A stretch of 64,000 nt of DNA from Xylophilus ampelinus (GCF_901875635.1 NZ_CABFMN010000128.1:1-64000), one strand, 5' to 3'. Positions 1-9,090 are shown, counted from the stretch's first letter. The notes: generated by a model not told the origin, from the letters alone. A program made the numbers and translations.

Positions 1-2764
1 GGCGGGCCCGGCGCAGCACGCGGGCGGCCGCCGCCCGCGCGTCGGCCGTGCGGCCGCCTGCGGCCGTCGCCTCGCACACCCAGCCGTGGTTGAGCGAGGC
101 GAAGAGGCCCTTGTCGTGCGAATCGAGCCAGGTCGCCGATTCCTGCAGCGCCTCCAGCACGGCCGGTTGCGGGCCGAGCATCCAGCGCGCATAGGCGGCC
201 AGGCCGTGGCTCATGGCGAAGAGGTACAGGCTCTTGACCTGCTCGCCCACCCGGTGGGCGGCCTGCGCATCGTCCAGCGCGGCCTGCCAGCGGCCCTGCC
301 ACAGGTTGACGCCCGCGCGCCAGCACAGCACCGAGCCCTCGACCTCGTGGCCGCGGCCGGGCAGCGCCGCCAGCGCCTCGTCGAAGCTGGCGTGCGCGTC
401 CTCGAAGCGCCCCAGGTCGCCCAGCACGCTGGCGCGGCAGGCCATGGCGTAGGCGATGGCCGGCAGCGGCGCGCGGCTGCCCGGCCGGCGCTGGCGCACG
501 GCGTGCGCCATCTCGTCCAGCAGCTCGACGGCACGGCCGTAGTCGGCGGCCGAGGCCGCTGCCTGGCCCAGCGTGGTGCGGGCCTGGACGATGAGCGACG
601 TGTCCTGCAGGCGGGTGGCGTGGTCGAGCGCCTCCTCGCCGTGCAGCAGGGCGTCCTTGGATTCGCCCAGGGCGTAGTGCAGGTAGGCGAGCCAGTACTG
701 GGCATAGGCTTGGCCCGTCGCGTCGCCGTGCGCGCGCGCCTTGTCCACCGCGCGGCGCAGCAGCGCCTTCTCGTCGCGCGACGGATCGAACACGGTGGCG
801 AGGCCCAGCCGCCGCACCACCGAGCGCCAGAGCTGGTAGCGCTCGGGCGTCGAGGGCAGGCGGTCGAGCATCTCGAGGGCGGCGCGGTACTGCGTCTTCG
901 CGCGGTCGATGGACGAGGCCGACATCGCCTTGTCGCCGGCCATCTCGGCGTAGCGCGCTGCGGCCGCGAAATCGGCCGCGCCGGCGTGGTGGTAGGCCAG
1001 CGGCTCGCATTGCTCGAGCTCGGTCGCGCCATCGCGCGCGCGCAGCAGCTGCGCCACGCGCCCGTGCATGTCGCGGCGCTGCTGCAGGCCCAGGGTGCCG
1101 TACACCACGTCGCGCGTGATGCCGTGCTTGAAGCGCAGGGTGCCGGGCTGCTCGCCGGCGAAGAGCAGGTCCTGCGCCGCCATGGCGGTCACCAGCGGAT
1201 GCTGGGCATCGCAACCGGTGAGCTCCTGCAGCAGCCAGGCCGGGACCACGTTGCCGATGACGGCCGCCGCCCCGAGCACCGCGCCCTGCTGCGGCGCCAG
1301 GCGCGCCACGCGCGATTCGATCAGCGATTCGAGCCAGGCCGGCCCGCCGCGCAGCGCATCCAGGCCGGCACCCGTATCGGCCGCCAGGTGGCACAGCTCC
1401 TCGAGGAAGAGCGCATTGCCGCCGGAATGCTCGCGGATGCTGCTCACCACGAAGGGGTCGGCGTCGGGCAGCAGCGTGCGGATCGTCGTGTCGGCCTCCG
1501 CCTGCGACAGCGGCCCGAGCGCCAGCACCTCGGCCGCCGCCAGCTGCGCATCGCCCAGTTCCAGCGGGCGCGTGGCCAGCAGCACCAGCAGCGGCAGGTC
1601 GGGCTGGGCGGCCAGGGCGTAGACGACCTGGCGGGTCGCGTCGTCGGCCCACTGCCAATCGTCGATGAAAAGCAGTTGCGGCGCCTGCCCGGCCAGCACG
1701 CCGACCAGCCGGCCCAGCACCTGCAGCACCTGCTGCGCCTGCGCGGCGGCCGCCGCCGGCGTGTCCGCCGGCTGGGCCGGCAGCGCCAGCTCGGGGTGGC
1801 GCTCGCGCAACTCGGCCGGCAGCGCGGCGATCACACCGCCCAGCAGCGCCGGCGCGGCCAGGCCTGCGGCGGCCGTGCCCAGGCGGGCGCGCAGCATCTG
1901 CAGGAAGGGCTGCAGGGGCTCGGCGCTGAGTTCGGCCTCGCAGTAGCCGCGCCACAGCGAGAAGCCGCTGGACGAGGCGTGGCGCAGGAATTCCTCGGCC
2001 AAGCGTGTCTTGCCGACGCCCGCGGGAGCCGAGACCACCATCAGCCGGGTACTGCCGCCGCGCGCGGCGGCGAGCGCCCCTTGCAGGGCGGCGAGTTCGG
2101 CCTCGCGCCCGACGAAGTCGACCAGACCGCGCCGCGTCTGGGCCTCGAAGCGCGTGCGCAGCGCCGTGCGCGCGAGGATGCGGTGCACCGCCAGCGGGTC
2201 GTCGCGGCCTTTGAGCGCGAGCCGGCGGGCCTCGGTCTGGAACAGGTAGCGGGCCGGGCCCAGCGTCTCCTCGCTGACCAGGATCTCGTCGCGCTCGGCG
2301 ACGTCGCTCAAATGCTTGGCGATGCCGGGGGCGGCGCCGAAGAGCTCGAAGCGCCCGGCGATGCCGTTGGTGCCTTCGCGCACCAGCACCAGTCCGGCGT
2401 GGATGCCGCTGTGCACGTCCAGCACGATGTCCTCGCGGTAGGCATGGCGTGCGCGCAGCGCGCGCACGCGCTCGTGCACCTCCAGCGCCGCCTGGGTCGC
2501 GCGCAGGCCGTCGTCCTCGCCCGCCTCGGGATGGCCGAACAGGGCCTGGAGCCCGTCGCCCTGGTACTGGTTGATGGTGCCGCCGCTGCGCTGGACCACC
2601 TCGTCGAACGCGCGACGCACGTCGTCCTGCAGGGCCGCGAACACTTCCGCCTCCAGCAGGCCCGACAAGCGCGTGGAATCCGACAGGTCGGTGAACAGCA
2701 CCGTCATGTGCCGGCGCAACTCGCCCGGCGCGCCCTGCACCATGCCCTCGACATCTCTTGCCAT
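1..2764 (-). CDS. Class III adenylate/guanylate cyclase domain + AAA ATPase + TPR regulatory protein (C-terminus beyond window)
   Basis: Reading from ATG 2764 the frame stays open to the left edge (about 920 codons), so the C-terminus is missing. Residues ~15-190 form a class III nucleotide-cyclase domain with the metal-binding FTDLSDST and QGDGLQALFG segments. A large ATPase module follows, with Walker A APAGVGKTRL near residue 245 and Walker B LLFIDDWQWADD near residue 358. The rest is helical and repeat-rich, resembling TPR arrays. This architecture is typical of signal-responsive cyclase/ATPase proteins, where the domain would make cAMP or cGMP. In the usual N-x-x-x-R transition-state motif I read G-I-A-K-H, so activity is uncertain. 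It lies 82 bp downstream of a Crp-type gene on the same strand. Family call firm; substrate and ligand unknown. Confidence 0.85.
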   Translation of the reverse strand, partial: MARDVEGMVQGAPGELRRHMTVLFTDLSDSTRLSGLLEAEVFAALQDDVRRAFDEVVQRSGGTINQYQGDGLQALFGHPEAGEDDGLRATQAALEVHERVRALRARHAYREDIVLDVHSGIHAGLVLVREGTNGIAGRFELFGAAPGIAKHLSDVAERDEILVSEETLGPARYLFQTEARRLALKGRDDPLAVHRILARTALRTRFEAQTRRGLVDFVGREAELAALQGALAAARGGSTRLMVVSAPAGVGKTRLAEEFLRHASSSGFSLWRGYCEAELSAEPLQPFLQMLRARLGTAAAGLAAPALLGGVIAALPAELRERHPELALPAQPADTPAAAAAQAQQVLQVLGRLVGVLAGQAPQLLFIDDWQWADDATRQVVYALAAQPDLPLLVLLATRPLELGDAQLAAAEVLALGPLSQAEADTTIRTLLPDADPFVVSSIREHSGGNALFLEELCHLAADTGAGLDALRGGPAWLESLIESRVARLAPQQGAVLGAAAVIGNVVPAWLLQELTGCDAQHPLVTAMAAQDLLFAGEQPGTLRFKHGITRDVVYGTLGLQQRRDMHGRVAQLLRARDGATELEQCEPLAYHHAGAADFAAAARYAEMAGDKAMSASSIDRAKTQYRAALEMLDRLPSTPERYQLWRSVVRRLGLATVFDPSRDEKALLRRAVDKARAHGDATGQAYAQYWLAYLHYALGESKDALLHGEEALDHATRLQDTSLIVQARTTLGQAAASAADYGRAVELLDEMAHAVRQRRPGSRAPLPAIAYAMACRASVLGDLGRFEDAHASFDEALAALPGRGHEVEGSVLCWRAGVNLWQGRWQAALDDAQAAHRVGEQVKSLYLFAMSHGLAAYARWMLGPQPAVLEALQESATWLDSHDKGLFASLNHGWVCEATAAGGRTADARAAAARVLRRAR

Positions 2765-2768
2765 GGAT

Positions 2769-2786
2769 CTCCCAACTATTTGGGAG
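2769..2786 (-). promoter_or_regulatory. Perfect 7-bp inverted repeat covering the cyclase gene's Shine-Dalgarno
   Basis: CTCCCAA / TTGGGAG with a 4-nt loop lies 4 nt upstream of the ATG at 2764. On the minus-strand mRNA the 3' arm contains the GGGAG ribosome-binding sequence, so the hairpin could hide it. It could equally be a protein-binding dyad. The structure is visible in the sequence; its function is inferred. Confidence 0.45.
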
Positions 2787-2846
2787 ACATTGTGTCCTGC
2801 GCCGGGAAAGCCCCGCAACGCGCGCTCCGAAAGCCCGAGCGCGGCC

Positions 2847-3500
2847 TCACCAGCGGGCGGGCAGGGAGCGCAGTATGGTCAGGCGGCGTTCGCGCACGGC
2901 GAGGTAGCCGCCGGTCTCGAGGTCCTTGAGCAGGCGACTGACCATCTCGCGCGAGCAACCGATCTCCGAGGCCAGCGCCTGGTGCGTGAGCCGCTCGGCG
3001 ATGGACGGCGTGCCGTCCGGGCCCGGCGCGGCGCGTTCCTCCAGCACGCGGCGCAGGCGGCTGTAGACGTCGAGCAGGGCCATGCTGCGGGCGCTCTCGG
3101 TCGCCAGGCGCGCGCGGCGGATCAGGCGCTCGATCAGCCCGCGGGTGAATTCCGGGTCTTCGGCGATGTGGCGCAGCGCGCTGTCGCGCGTGACCACCAC
3201 GCACACGGTGGGCTCGACGGCCTCCACGCTGGCCGAGCGCGTGCCGCCGTCCAGCGACATCTCGCCCACGTACTCGCCGGGGCCGTGGTGGCTCAGCGTC
3301 ACCTCCCGTCCGCGGGAATCGGACACGAAGGCGCGCAGCCGGCCCGACAGCACGATGTAGATCGTGTCGCCGCGCTCGCCCTCCTGGATGAGCAGGGCGC
3401 GCGTGCGAAAGCGCCGCTGCACGCCGCGCGCCGCCAGCCGCGCCACGTCGGCCGGCAGCGAGTCGGTGGATTCGGCAGGGGCAGCGGACCGCGGCGGCAT
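2847..3500 (-). CDS. Crp/Fnr-family transcriptional regulator with cyclic-nucleotide-binding domain
   Basis: 217 residues from ATG 3500, a normal length for the family. Residues ~20-130 are a cNMP-binding beta-roll with GDTIYIVLSGRLRAF, and a phosphate-binding-cassette-like stretch (GEMSLDGGTRSASVEA) that keeps the Glu and Arg used by Crp proteins to hold cyclic nucleotide. The C-terminal winged helix reads LASEIGCSREMVSRLLKDLE, close to the Crp recognition helix. No Fnr-type N-terminal cysteine cluster is present, so cyclic nucleotide is a more likely ligand than an Fe-S cluster. The frame continues upstream to 3674, but that part reads as Arg-rich low-complexity sequence and the shorter start is preferred. 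It sits between a LuxR gene and a cyclase-domain gene on the same strand, which suggests a shared signalling module. Confidence 0.88.
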   Translation of the reverse strand: MPPRSAAPAESTDSLPADVARLAARGVQRRFRTRALLIQEGERGDTIYIVLSGRLRAFVSDSRGREVTLSHHGPGEYVGEMSLDGGTRSASVEAVEPTVCVVVTRDSALRHIAEDPEFTRGLIERLIRRARLATESARSMALLDVYSRLRRVLEERAAPGPDGTPSIAERLTHQALASEIGCSREMVSRLLKDLETGGYLAVRERRLTILRSLPARW

Positions 3501-3502
3501 GC

Positions 3503-3519
3503 GCGGACTATAGGTCCGC
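3503..3519. promoter_or_regulatory. Inverted repeat immediately upstream of the Crp/Fnr gene
   Basis: GCGGAC and GTCCGC are separated by 5 nt and end 2 nt before the start codon at 3500. The dyad could be an autoregulatory operator or an mRNA hairpin over the initiation region. It does not match the Crp consensus TGTGA-N6-TCACA. Confidence 0.35.
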
Positions 3520-3600
3520 CTCCGCCGGGCCGCCGCGCCGTGCGCCCGCGCCGCGACGCCTCGGCGACGCGGCGCCGACTGCGCCGCGCGCCATTCGCCT

Positions 3601-4272
3601 CTATTCGTTCGCGGCCACCATGCGCAGGGTGGAGACGATCTGCGGCATCCGCGTGACGCGGTGGACGATGGCACGGATGCTGGCGGCGCCGGTCTTCACG
3701 CGCATGTTCTTGATGTGCGTGCGCACCGTGGACATGCGGATGCCCTGGCTCTCGGCGATCTCCTCGGCCGCCTTGCCGGCGCACAGTTGCCCCAGTACCG
3801 ACTGCTCGGTCGGCGTCAGCCCGCGGGCGCGGGCATACATCTGCAGGGTGAGCGGCTGCACGCCCGGCCGGCGGCTGCAGATGACCAGCACGGCATCGGT
3901 CGTCGTGCCGGAGCGGCCGGTGGCCAGCGGGACGAAGGCCAGGGACAGCGACTCTTCGGGATGCTCCAGCTCGACGATGCTGCGGCAGTCGCGCTCGGCG
4001 TCGTGCAGCGCCAGCCGGATGCGGGCGTGCGCCGTGCCGTTTCCGGCGCACAGGACACCGCTGTGGCCTTCACGCAGCACCCGCTGGCTGACCAGCTCGC
4101 GGCGGGCCGGGTGGTTGGCGTGGAGGATGCGGCCACTCAGGTCCAGCAGCAGCAGCCCGTGCTCGATCTCGTCGAGCGCGGCGGCGAACAGGGCCGGCCA
4201 GGCGGCCTCGAGCGGGGGCAGGGCGGCGGGCGCGGCGTTTACACCGGCGGCGTCGGTCTGGGGGATGGTCAT
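3601..4272 (-). CDS. LuxR-family transcriptional regulator with N-terminal PAS-like sensor region
   Basis: 223 residues from ATG 4272. An in-frame ATG also lies at 4290, but the AGGAAGGAG ribosome-binding site sits between the two and serves the inner one. Residues ~30-140 look PAS-like (EIEHGLLLLDLSGRILHAN, a pattern common in such sensors). The C-terminal ~65 residues are a LuxR/GerE helix-turn-helix: GLTPTEQSVLGQLCAGK, then IRMSTVRTHIKNMRVKTG. No phosphoacceptor receiver domain is present, so it is not a classical response regulator. It is the first gene of a minus-strand run with the Crp and cyclase genes, separated by 100 bp and 82 bp. The regulated genes cannot be inferred from the sequence. 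Confidence 0.82.
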   Translation of the reverse strand: MTIPQTDAAGVNAAPAALPPLEAAWPALFAAALDEIEHGLLLLDLSGRILHANHPARRELVSQRVLREGHSGVLCAGNGTAHARIRLALHDAERDCRSIVELEHPEESLSLAFVPLATGRSGTTTDAVLVICSRRPGVQPLTLQMYARARGLTPTEQSVLGQLCAGKAAEEIAESQGIRMSTVRTHIKNMRVKTGAASIRAIVHRVTRMPQIVSTLRMVAANE

Positions 4273-4373
4273 CGGGCGCTCCTTCCTCATAAGTGATGAG
4301 GTCAGAGTGTGAAAAAACGCACGCCTCCCAAAAGGTGAGTATTACCCGCCCGCTTGTGATCCATTCACCTTGC

Positions 4374-4399
4374 GCCGGCCCCGGGAGGCCGGGGCCGGC
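4374..4399. terminator. GC-rich 11-bp stem-loop downstream of purC
   Basis: An 11-bp GC stem with a 4-nt loop lies about 20 nt past the purC stop codon. No U-tract follows it on the minus strand, so it is at best a weak intrinsic terminator or an mRNA 3' end stabiliser. Confidence 0.35.
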
Positions 4400-4419
4400 C
4401 GGGAGCAGCCCTCAGCCTC

Positions 4420-5328
4420 TCAGTCCGTCAGGCGCTCCAGCGCCTCCCGGTACTTCGCCGCGGTCTTGTCGATCACATCCTTGGGCAGGCGCGGCGCCGG
4501 CGGGGTCTTGTCCCAGGGCTTGCCGTTGATGCGCACCGACTCGAGCCAGTCGCGCACGAACTGCTTGTCGTAGCTCGGCGGGTTGCTGCCGTCGGCCAGC
4601 GCCTGCTCGTAGCCCTCGACCGGCCAGTAGCGCGAGCTGTCGGGCGTGAGCACCTCGTCCATCAGCACCAGCGTGCCCTTTTCGTCGAGGCCGAATTCGA
4701 ACTTGGTGTCGGCAATGATCATGCCCTTGGTGAGGGCGATGGCCGCCGCCGTTTCGTAGATGGCGATGCTGGTTTCGCGGATCTGCTGGGCCAGCTTGGG
4801 GCCGACGATCTCGACCACGCGGTCGTAGCTGATGTTCTCGTCATGTTCGCCGGCGGCGGCCTTGGCGGCCGGGGTGAAGATGGCACGCGGCAGCTTGGCG
4901 GAGTTGGTCAGCCCCTCGGGCAGCGGCACGCCGCAGACCTGGCGGTTGGCCTGGTACTCCTTCCACCCGCTGCCGGCCAGGTAGCCGCGCACCACCGCCT
5001 CGACCGGGATGGGCTTGAGCCGCTTGACCAGCATGGAGCGGCCCTGCACCTGCGCCACCTCGCCCGGCTGCACCACCGACTCGGGCGTTTCGCCGGTCAA
5101 GTGGTTGGGACACAGGCTGCCCAGGCGGTCGAACCACCACAGCGCCATCTTGGTGAGGATCTCGCCCTTGCCGGGGATCGGCTCGCCCATGATGACGTCG
5201 AAGGCGCTCAGGCGATCGCTGGCCACCATGAGGATGCGGTCCTCGCCCACCGCGTAGTTGTCCCGCACCTTGCCGCGGGCGAGCAGGGGCAGGCTCTGGA
5301 TGGAGGAGGTGTGGACGGTGGTGGTCAT
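4420..5328 (-). CDS. purC: Phosphoribosylaminoimidazole-succinocarboxamide synthase
   Basis: 302 residues. The enzyme (SAICAR synthetase) joins aspartate to CAIR with ATP in de novo purine synthesis, in the cytoplasm. Recognised from [20 protein letters not shown] at the N-terminus, the [18 protein letters not shown] segment and the C-terminal [15 protein letters not shown] motif. The length is that of the longer yeast/proteobacterial form. Upstream on the same strand is class I aldolase, but an intrinsic terminator lies between them (5383-5406), so purC probably has its own promoter in the ~55 bp after it. In many Burkholderiales purE and purK follow purC; here a LuxR gene follows instead. 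Confidence 0.97.
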   Translation of the reverse strand: MTTTVHTSSIQSLPLLARGKVRDNYAVGEDRILMVASDRLSAFDVIMGEPIPGKGEILTKMALWWFDRLGSLCPNHLTGETPESVVQPGEVAQVQGRSMLVKRLKPIPVEAVVRGYLAGSGWKEYQANRQVCGVPLPEGLTNSAKLPRAIFTPAAKAAAGEHDENISYDRVVEIVGPKLAQQIRETSIAIYETAAAIALTKGMIIADTKFEFGLDEKGTLVLMDEVLTPDSSRYWPVEGYEQALADGSNPPSYDKQFVRDWLESVRINGKPWDKTPPAPRLPKDVIDKTAAKYREALERLTD

Positions 5329-5382
5329 GGGGTCGAAGCCGGGATGTGGTCGGAAAAGCAGCGACGGGGATTGTGCGCGCAG

Positions 5383-5406
5383 AAAAAAGCCACCGCGAGC
5401 GGTGGC
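5383..5406 (-). terminator. Rho-independent terminator of the aldolase gene
   Basis: On the minus strand an 8-bp stem GCCACCGC/GCGGTGGC with a 2-nt loop is followed directly by six U residues. It lies about 45 nt downstream of the aldolase stop codon and ahead of purC. Confidence 0.85.
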
Positions 5407-5448
5407 CGGTGAGGTCGGCAGGGCGGCTGCTGCCCCGCCTGTGCGGCG

Positions 5449-6336
5449 TCAGGTGATCGAGGCGCGGTAGATCGACTCCACCGCCTTGTCGAGCGCGGCG
5501 TCGAACTCGGCGTCGGACTGCTGGGCCGACAGGCCCTCGGTCAGCGCACGGCTGAAGCTGGCGATGACGCCGGGGTTCTTGGCCAGCATGGCGTTCGATT
5601 CGTCGCGGCTGTAGCCGCCCGAGAGCGCCACCACGCGCACCACCTTCGGGTGCTGCACCAGTTCGCTGTAGAAGCCGTCCACCGTGGGAATGCTGAGCTT
5701 GAGCATGACGGTCTGGTCGGCGCCCAGCGCGTCCAGCTGCTTGAGGATCGCGGCCTTGAGCAAGGCCTCGGCTTCCTTCTTGTCGGTCGCCTTGATGTTG
5801 ACCTCGGGCTCGATGATCGGCATCAGGCCGGCGGCCAGGATCTGCTTGCCCACTTCGAACTGCTGCGCGACCACGGCGTCGATGCCCTTGGCATTCGCGG
5901 CGTTGACGACCGAGCGCATCTTGGTGCCGAACACGCCCTTGGCCACGGCACGGGCCAGCAGGCTGTCGAGGCCGGGCATCGGCTTCATGAGCTGCACGCC
6001 GTCTGCCTCGTCGGCCAGGCCCTTGTCGACCTTGAGGAAGGGCACGACCTGCTTCTTGTCCCACAGGTAGGCGGCGGCGTCCTGGCCGTCGAACTGGCGG
6101 TCCATGGTCATCTCGAACAGGATGGCGCCGAGCACGCGCTCGCCGGTGAAGGCCGGGCTGCCCACGATGCGCGCGCGCATGGCGTGCACCAGGTCGAACA
6201 TCTCGGCTTCGTTCGTGTACGCGGACTCCTCGACGCCGTAGAGCTTGAGCGCCTTGGGCGTGCTGCCCCCGCTTTGATCGAGCGCGGCGATGAAACCCTT
6301 GCCGCTTGCCACCTTGTCCAGTTGTTCCTTGTTCAC
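5449..6336 (-). CDS. Class I fructose-bisphosphate aldolase
   Basis: 295 residues from a GTG at 6336 ([15 protein letters not shown]). This start gives the usual length of the bacterial Schiff-base aldolases; no in-frame ATG lies near it. Motifs include [17 protein letters not shown], the lysine-rich PFLKVDKGL, and [15 protein letters not shown], matching the Staphylococcus Fda type. It cleaves fructose 1,6-bisphosphate to two triose phosphates, and works in reverse in gluconeogenesis. It sits in a minus-strand group with pgk and pyk, separated from pyk by a lipoprotein esterase gene. A GTG start and a weak GAGAG ribosome-binding site suggest modest translation. A class II Fba is what I would expect at this position in many related genomes. 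Confidence 0.95.
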   Translation of the reverse strand: MNKEQLDKVASGKGFIAALDQSGGSTPKALKLYGVEESAYTNEAEMFDLVHAMRARIVGSPAFTGERVLGAILFEMTMDRQFDGQDAAAYLWDKKQVVPFLKVDKGLADEADGVQLMKPMPGLDSLLARAVAKGVFGTKMRSVVNAANAKGIDAVVAQQFEVGKQILAAGLMPIIEPEVNIKATDKKEAEALLKAAILKQLDALGADQTVMLKLSIPTVDGFYSELVQHPKVVRVVALSGGYSRDESNAMLAKNPGVIASFSRALTEGLSAQQSDAEFDAALDKAVESIYRASIT

Positions 6337-6448
6337 AGCTTTTTCGCTCTCTGGTTCACCGCGCGGGCGGCGTATGGATGAATCGCAAGATTGTATCGAC
6401 CGCCTTTTTGGCCACTGCTGCAAGCCCACTTGCGGGGGTGGGGCACGC

Positions 6449-7357
6449 TCAGCGGGGGCCGGGCGGCAGGCCGATGAAGTCGAGCACCGGCGGCAGCACC
6501 GGCCCGCCGAGCCAGCGCAGGGGCTTGGCGACGGCGCCGATGAGCGTGATGTGGCTCAGGTCGTCGAAGCGCTCCGTGCGCACCGGAACGCCCGCGGCGC
6601 GCAGCCGCTGCACCATCTGGCCGGTGTTGCGATCGGGGTCGACCAGCTTGTCTTTGGACGCCGCCAGCAGCAGCGCCGGCGGCGAACCGGCGCGCGCGTG
6701 CACCAGCGGCTGCGAGTCGGTGGGCGTGTCCGGCCAGTTGAACGCCACCTGCGCCTGCGGGTTCTCGATGGGCAGGAAGTCGTAGGGACCGGCCAGGCCG
6801 ATCCAGCCGGCCAGCTGGCGCGGACTGGCGCCCAGCGCGCCGAGCCAGCGCCCGTCCAGCGCCACCATGGCGGCGTTGTAGCCGCCCGAGCTATGGCCCA
6901 TGACGTATACGCGGGCCGGGTCGGCGCCCAGGGACGCAGCATGGTCGATCGCCCACTTCACCGCCAGCGCGCTGTCCTGGACGAAGACGGGGTAGCGCAC
7001 CTGGGGCGAGAGGCGGTAGTCGGGCACGACCACCACCGCGCCGCGGGACGCCAGCGCCTCGCCGACGAACTTGTAGTCGGCGCGCTCGCCGCTCGACCAG
7101 GTGCCGCCATAGAAGAACACGACCAGCGGGCGCTGGCCGGCCGGCGGCGAGGTGCCCGTCCGCGGGCTGTAGATGTCCAGCCGCTGCCTCGGTTCGGGAC
7201 CATAGGCCCGGCCGGCATCGAGCGAGAAGCTGTTGTCGGGCGTGAGACCATTGACGATGCGCACCGGCGAGCAGGCGGCCAGGCCGAGGAGGCCGGCCAG
7301 GGCCAGCAGCCAGGCCAGGCGGCGCCGGGGGAGAAGGGAAGACGAGGGAAGCGGCAT
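6449..7357 (-). CDS. Alpha/beta-hydrolase lipoprotein (carboxylesterase-like)
   Basis: 302 residues from ATG 7357. The N-terminus is a lipoprotein signal: RRR, then [13 protein letters not shown] and lipobox LAAC, so the mature protein should be anchored in the envelope. The fold is that of hormone-sensitive-lipase/BD-FAE esterases: oxyanion-hole segment [13 protein letters not shown] (Tyr where His is common), nucleophile elbow GHSSGG, and candidate acid and base residues in KDKLVDPD and LSHITL. It probably hydrolyses short ester bonds in the periplasm; the substrate is unknown. It lies between pyruvate kinase and aldolase on the same strand, which may be shared transcription rather than shared function. 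Confidence 0.82.
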   Translation of the reverse strand: MPLPSSSLLPRRRLAWLLALAGLLGLAACSPVRIVNGLTPDNSFSLDAGRAYGPEPRQRLDIYSPRTGTSPPAGQRPLVVFFYGGTWSSGERADYKFVGEALASRGAVVVVPDYRLSPQVRYPVFVQDSALAVKWAIDHAASLGADPARVYVMGHSSGGYNAAMVALDGRWLGALGASPRQLAGWIGLAGPYDFLPIENPQAQVAFNWPDTPTDSQPLVHARAGSPPALLLAASKDKLVDPDRNTGQMVQRLRAAGVPVRTERFDDLSHITLIGAVAKPLRWLGGPVLPPVLDFIGLPPGPR

Positions 7358-7513
7358 GGGCGATGTACGCGCGCCGGCCACCCCTGGATTCCGCGTTGGC
7401 CTGCACACGAGGGGCGTCGAACCGGCGCGCCGCGAGCATCGTCCACCCCCGACAGCCACGCGCGTAGGACGCCTCAGCGCACCGCTGACGGCGGCGCGCC
7501 CTTGCTGTGGACC

Positions 7514-8959
7514 TCAGCTCGCCCGGCAGATCTTCAGCATGTTGGTGCCGCCTGGGGCACCCATCGGCTCGCCGCAGGTGATGGCGTAGACGTCGCCGCT
7601 CTGCACGATGCCGCGTTTCTTCAGGTGGCGCTCGGCCTGGTCGAGCGCAGCGTCGCGGTCGGTCTCCGAATCCATGAGCAGCGGGCGCACGTTGCGGTAC
7701 AGCGCCATCTTGCGCTGCGTAGCCAGCCGCGAGGTGAGCGCGTAGACCGGAATGTGCGCCGCGTGCCGGCTCATCCACAGCGGCGTGGAGCCCGACTCCG
7801 TCAGCGCCACGATGGCCTTGGCGCCCAGGTGGTGGGCGGTGAAGAGCGCGCCCATGGCGATCGACTGGTCGATGCGCGCGTAGTGGCCGCTGAAGTCCAG
7901 GTCGCGCGTGGTGTCCTCGGCCTGCTCGGCGGCTTCGCAGATGCGGCTCATCTCCTGTACCGTCTCCAGCGGGTAGCGGCCCGAGGCGGTCTCGGCGCTG
8001 AGCATCACGGCGTCGGTGCCGTCGAGCACGGCGTTGGCCACGTCGCTCACCTCGGCGCGTGTGGGCACCGGGTTGGTGATCATCGACTCCATCATCTGCG
8101 TGGCGGTGATGACGACCTTGTCCATCTCGCGGGCCATGCGGATCATCTTCTTCTGCAGTGCCGGCACGGCGGCGTTGCCCACCTCCACGGCCAGGTCGCC
8201 GCGCGCGACCATGATGCCGTCGCTGGCCTTGAGGATCTCCTCCAGCTTGGGGATCGCCTCGGCGCGCTCGATCTTGGCGATCATGCCGGGCTTGTGCCCG
8301 AACTCGGCCGCCGCCACGTTGCACAGCTGGCGCGCCATCTCCATGTCGGTGGCGTTCTTCGGAAAGCTCACCGCCACGTAGTCGGCCTGGAAGCTCATGG
8401 CGGTCTTGATGTCCTCCATGTCCTTGGCGGTGAGGGCCGGCGCCGTGAGACCACCGCCCTGCTTGTTGATGCCCTTGTTGTTCGACAGTTCGCCGCCGAG
8501 CTTCACCGTCGTGTACACGGCCTCCCCGCGCACGGCGTCGACGGTGAGCACGATCAGCCCATCATTCAGCAGCAGCCGGTCGCCGGGCTTCACGTCGCGC
8601 GGGAGGTCCTTGTAGTCCAGGCCCACGGCGTCGATATCGCCCAGCTCGGTGCGCGAGGCGTCGAGCACGAACTTGGCGCCCGGTTCCAGCCAGACCTTGC
8701 CCTCGGCGAACTTGCCCACGCGGATCTTCGGCCCCTGCAGGTCGGCCATGATGGCCACCTCGCGGCCGGCCTTGCGCGCCGCTTCGCGCACCATGGCGGC
8801 GCGGGCGATGTGGTCCTGCGCGGTGCCGTGGCTGAAGTTCAGGCGCACCACGCTGACCTTGTGCGTGATCATCTGCTCCAGGATCTCCGGCGTGTTGGAC
8901 GCCGGCCCCAGCGTGGCGACGATCTTGGTGGCGTGGCGGGGGAGGCGGATCGAACTCAT
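7514..8959 (-). CDS. pyk: Pyruvate kinase
   Basis: 481 residues. It transfers phosphate from phosphoenolpyruvate to ADP, the last step of glycolysis. Clear motifs are RHATKIVATLGPASNTPE, VRLNFSHGT, the active-site MIAKIERAEAIPKLEEIL and the NPVPTRAEVSDVANAVLDG region. The start at 8959 (MSSIRLPR) is preferred over ATG 8965, because the AAAGGAG ribosome-binding site is only correctly spaced for the inner codon. It is the second gene of a minus-strand glycolytic cluster after pgk, with an R1 repeat between them. Confidence 0.97.
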   Translation of the reverse strand: MSSIRLPRHATKIVATLGPASNTPEILEQMITHKVSVVRLNFSHGTAQDHIARAAMVREAARKAGREVAIMADLQGPKIRVGKFAEGKVWLEPGAKFVLDASRTELGDIDAVGLDYKDLPRDVKPGDRLLLNDGLIVLTVDAVRGEAVYTTVKLGGELSNNKGINKQGGGLTAPALTAKDMEDIKTAMSFQADYVAVSFPKNATDMEMARQLCNVAAAEFGHKPGMIAKIERAEAIPKLEEILKASDGIMVARGDLAVEVGNAAVPALQKKMIRMAREMDKVVITATQMMESMITNPVPTRAEVSDVANAVLDGTDAVMLSAETASGRYPLETVQEMSRICEAAEQAEDTTRDLDFSGHYARIDQSIAMGALFTAHHLGAKAIVALTESGSTPLWMSRHAAHIPVYALTSRLATQRKMALYRNVRPLLMDSETDRDAALDQAERHLKKRGIVQSGDVYAITCGEPMGAPGGTNMLKICRAS

Positions 8960-9029
8960 GGGCATCTCCTTTTTGTATTCCCAACTGTATACACTTTGCC
9001 GCCGTGGCGACAGCCCCGAATGGGTTGAA

Positions 9030-9089
9030 TGCCAAACAGGGACGAAACGCCCGTCGCGCCTGCGCGATCAGCTATCAATTCAGTAGCAA
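9030..9089 (-). repeat. R1 repeat, copy a (between pgk and pyk)
   Basis: Reading on the minus strand: a GCTA...TAGC hairpin, then GCTGATCGCGCAGGC and GACGGGCG. It begins directly after the pgk stop codon and matches the copies at 17107, 37475, 51565 and 52100. It is AT-rich in the hairpin loop and GC-rich in the arm. Confidence 0.75.
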
Positions 9090-9090
9090 A

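Noticed and set aside
86..2929. Long open frame on the plus strand opposite the cyclase gene
   Set aside because: It is His/Gln/Arg-rich with no domain pattern. The minus frame contains a cyclase and Walker motifs; the plus frame is an artefact of high GC.
4300..4325. Half-match to a Crp site (TGTGA followed by GCACG) upstream of the LuxR gene
   Set aside because: Only one half-site agrees with TGTGA-N6-TCACA; too weak to report as an operator.
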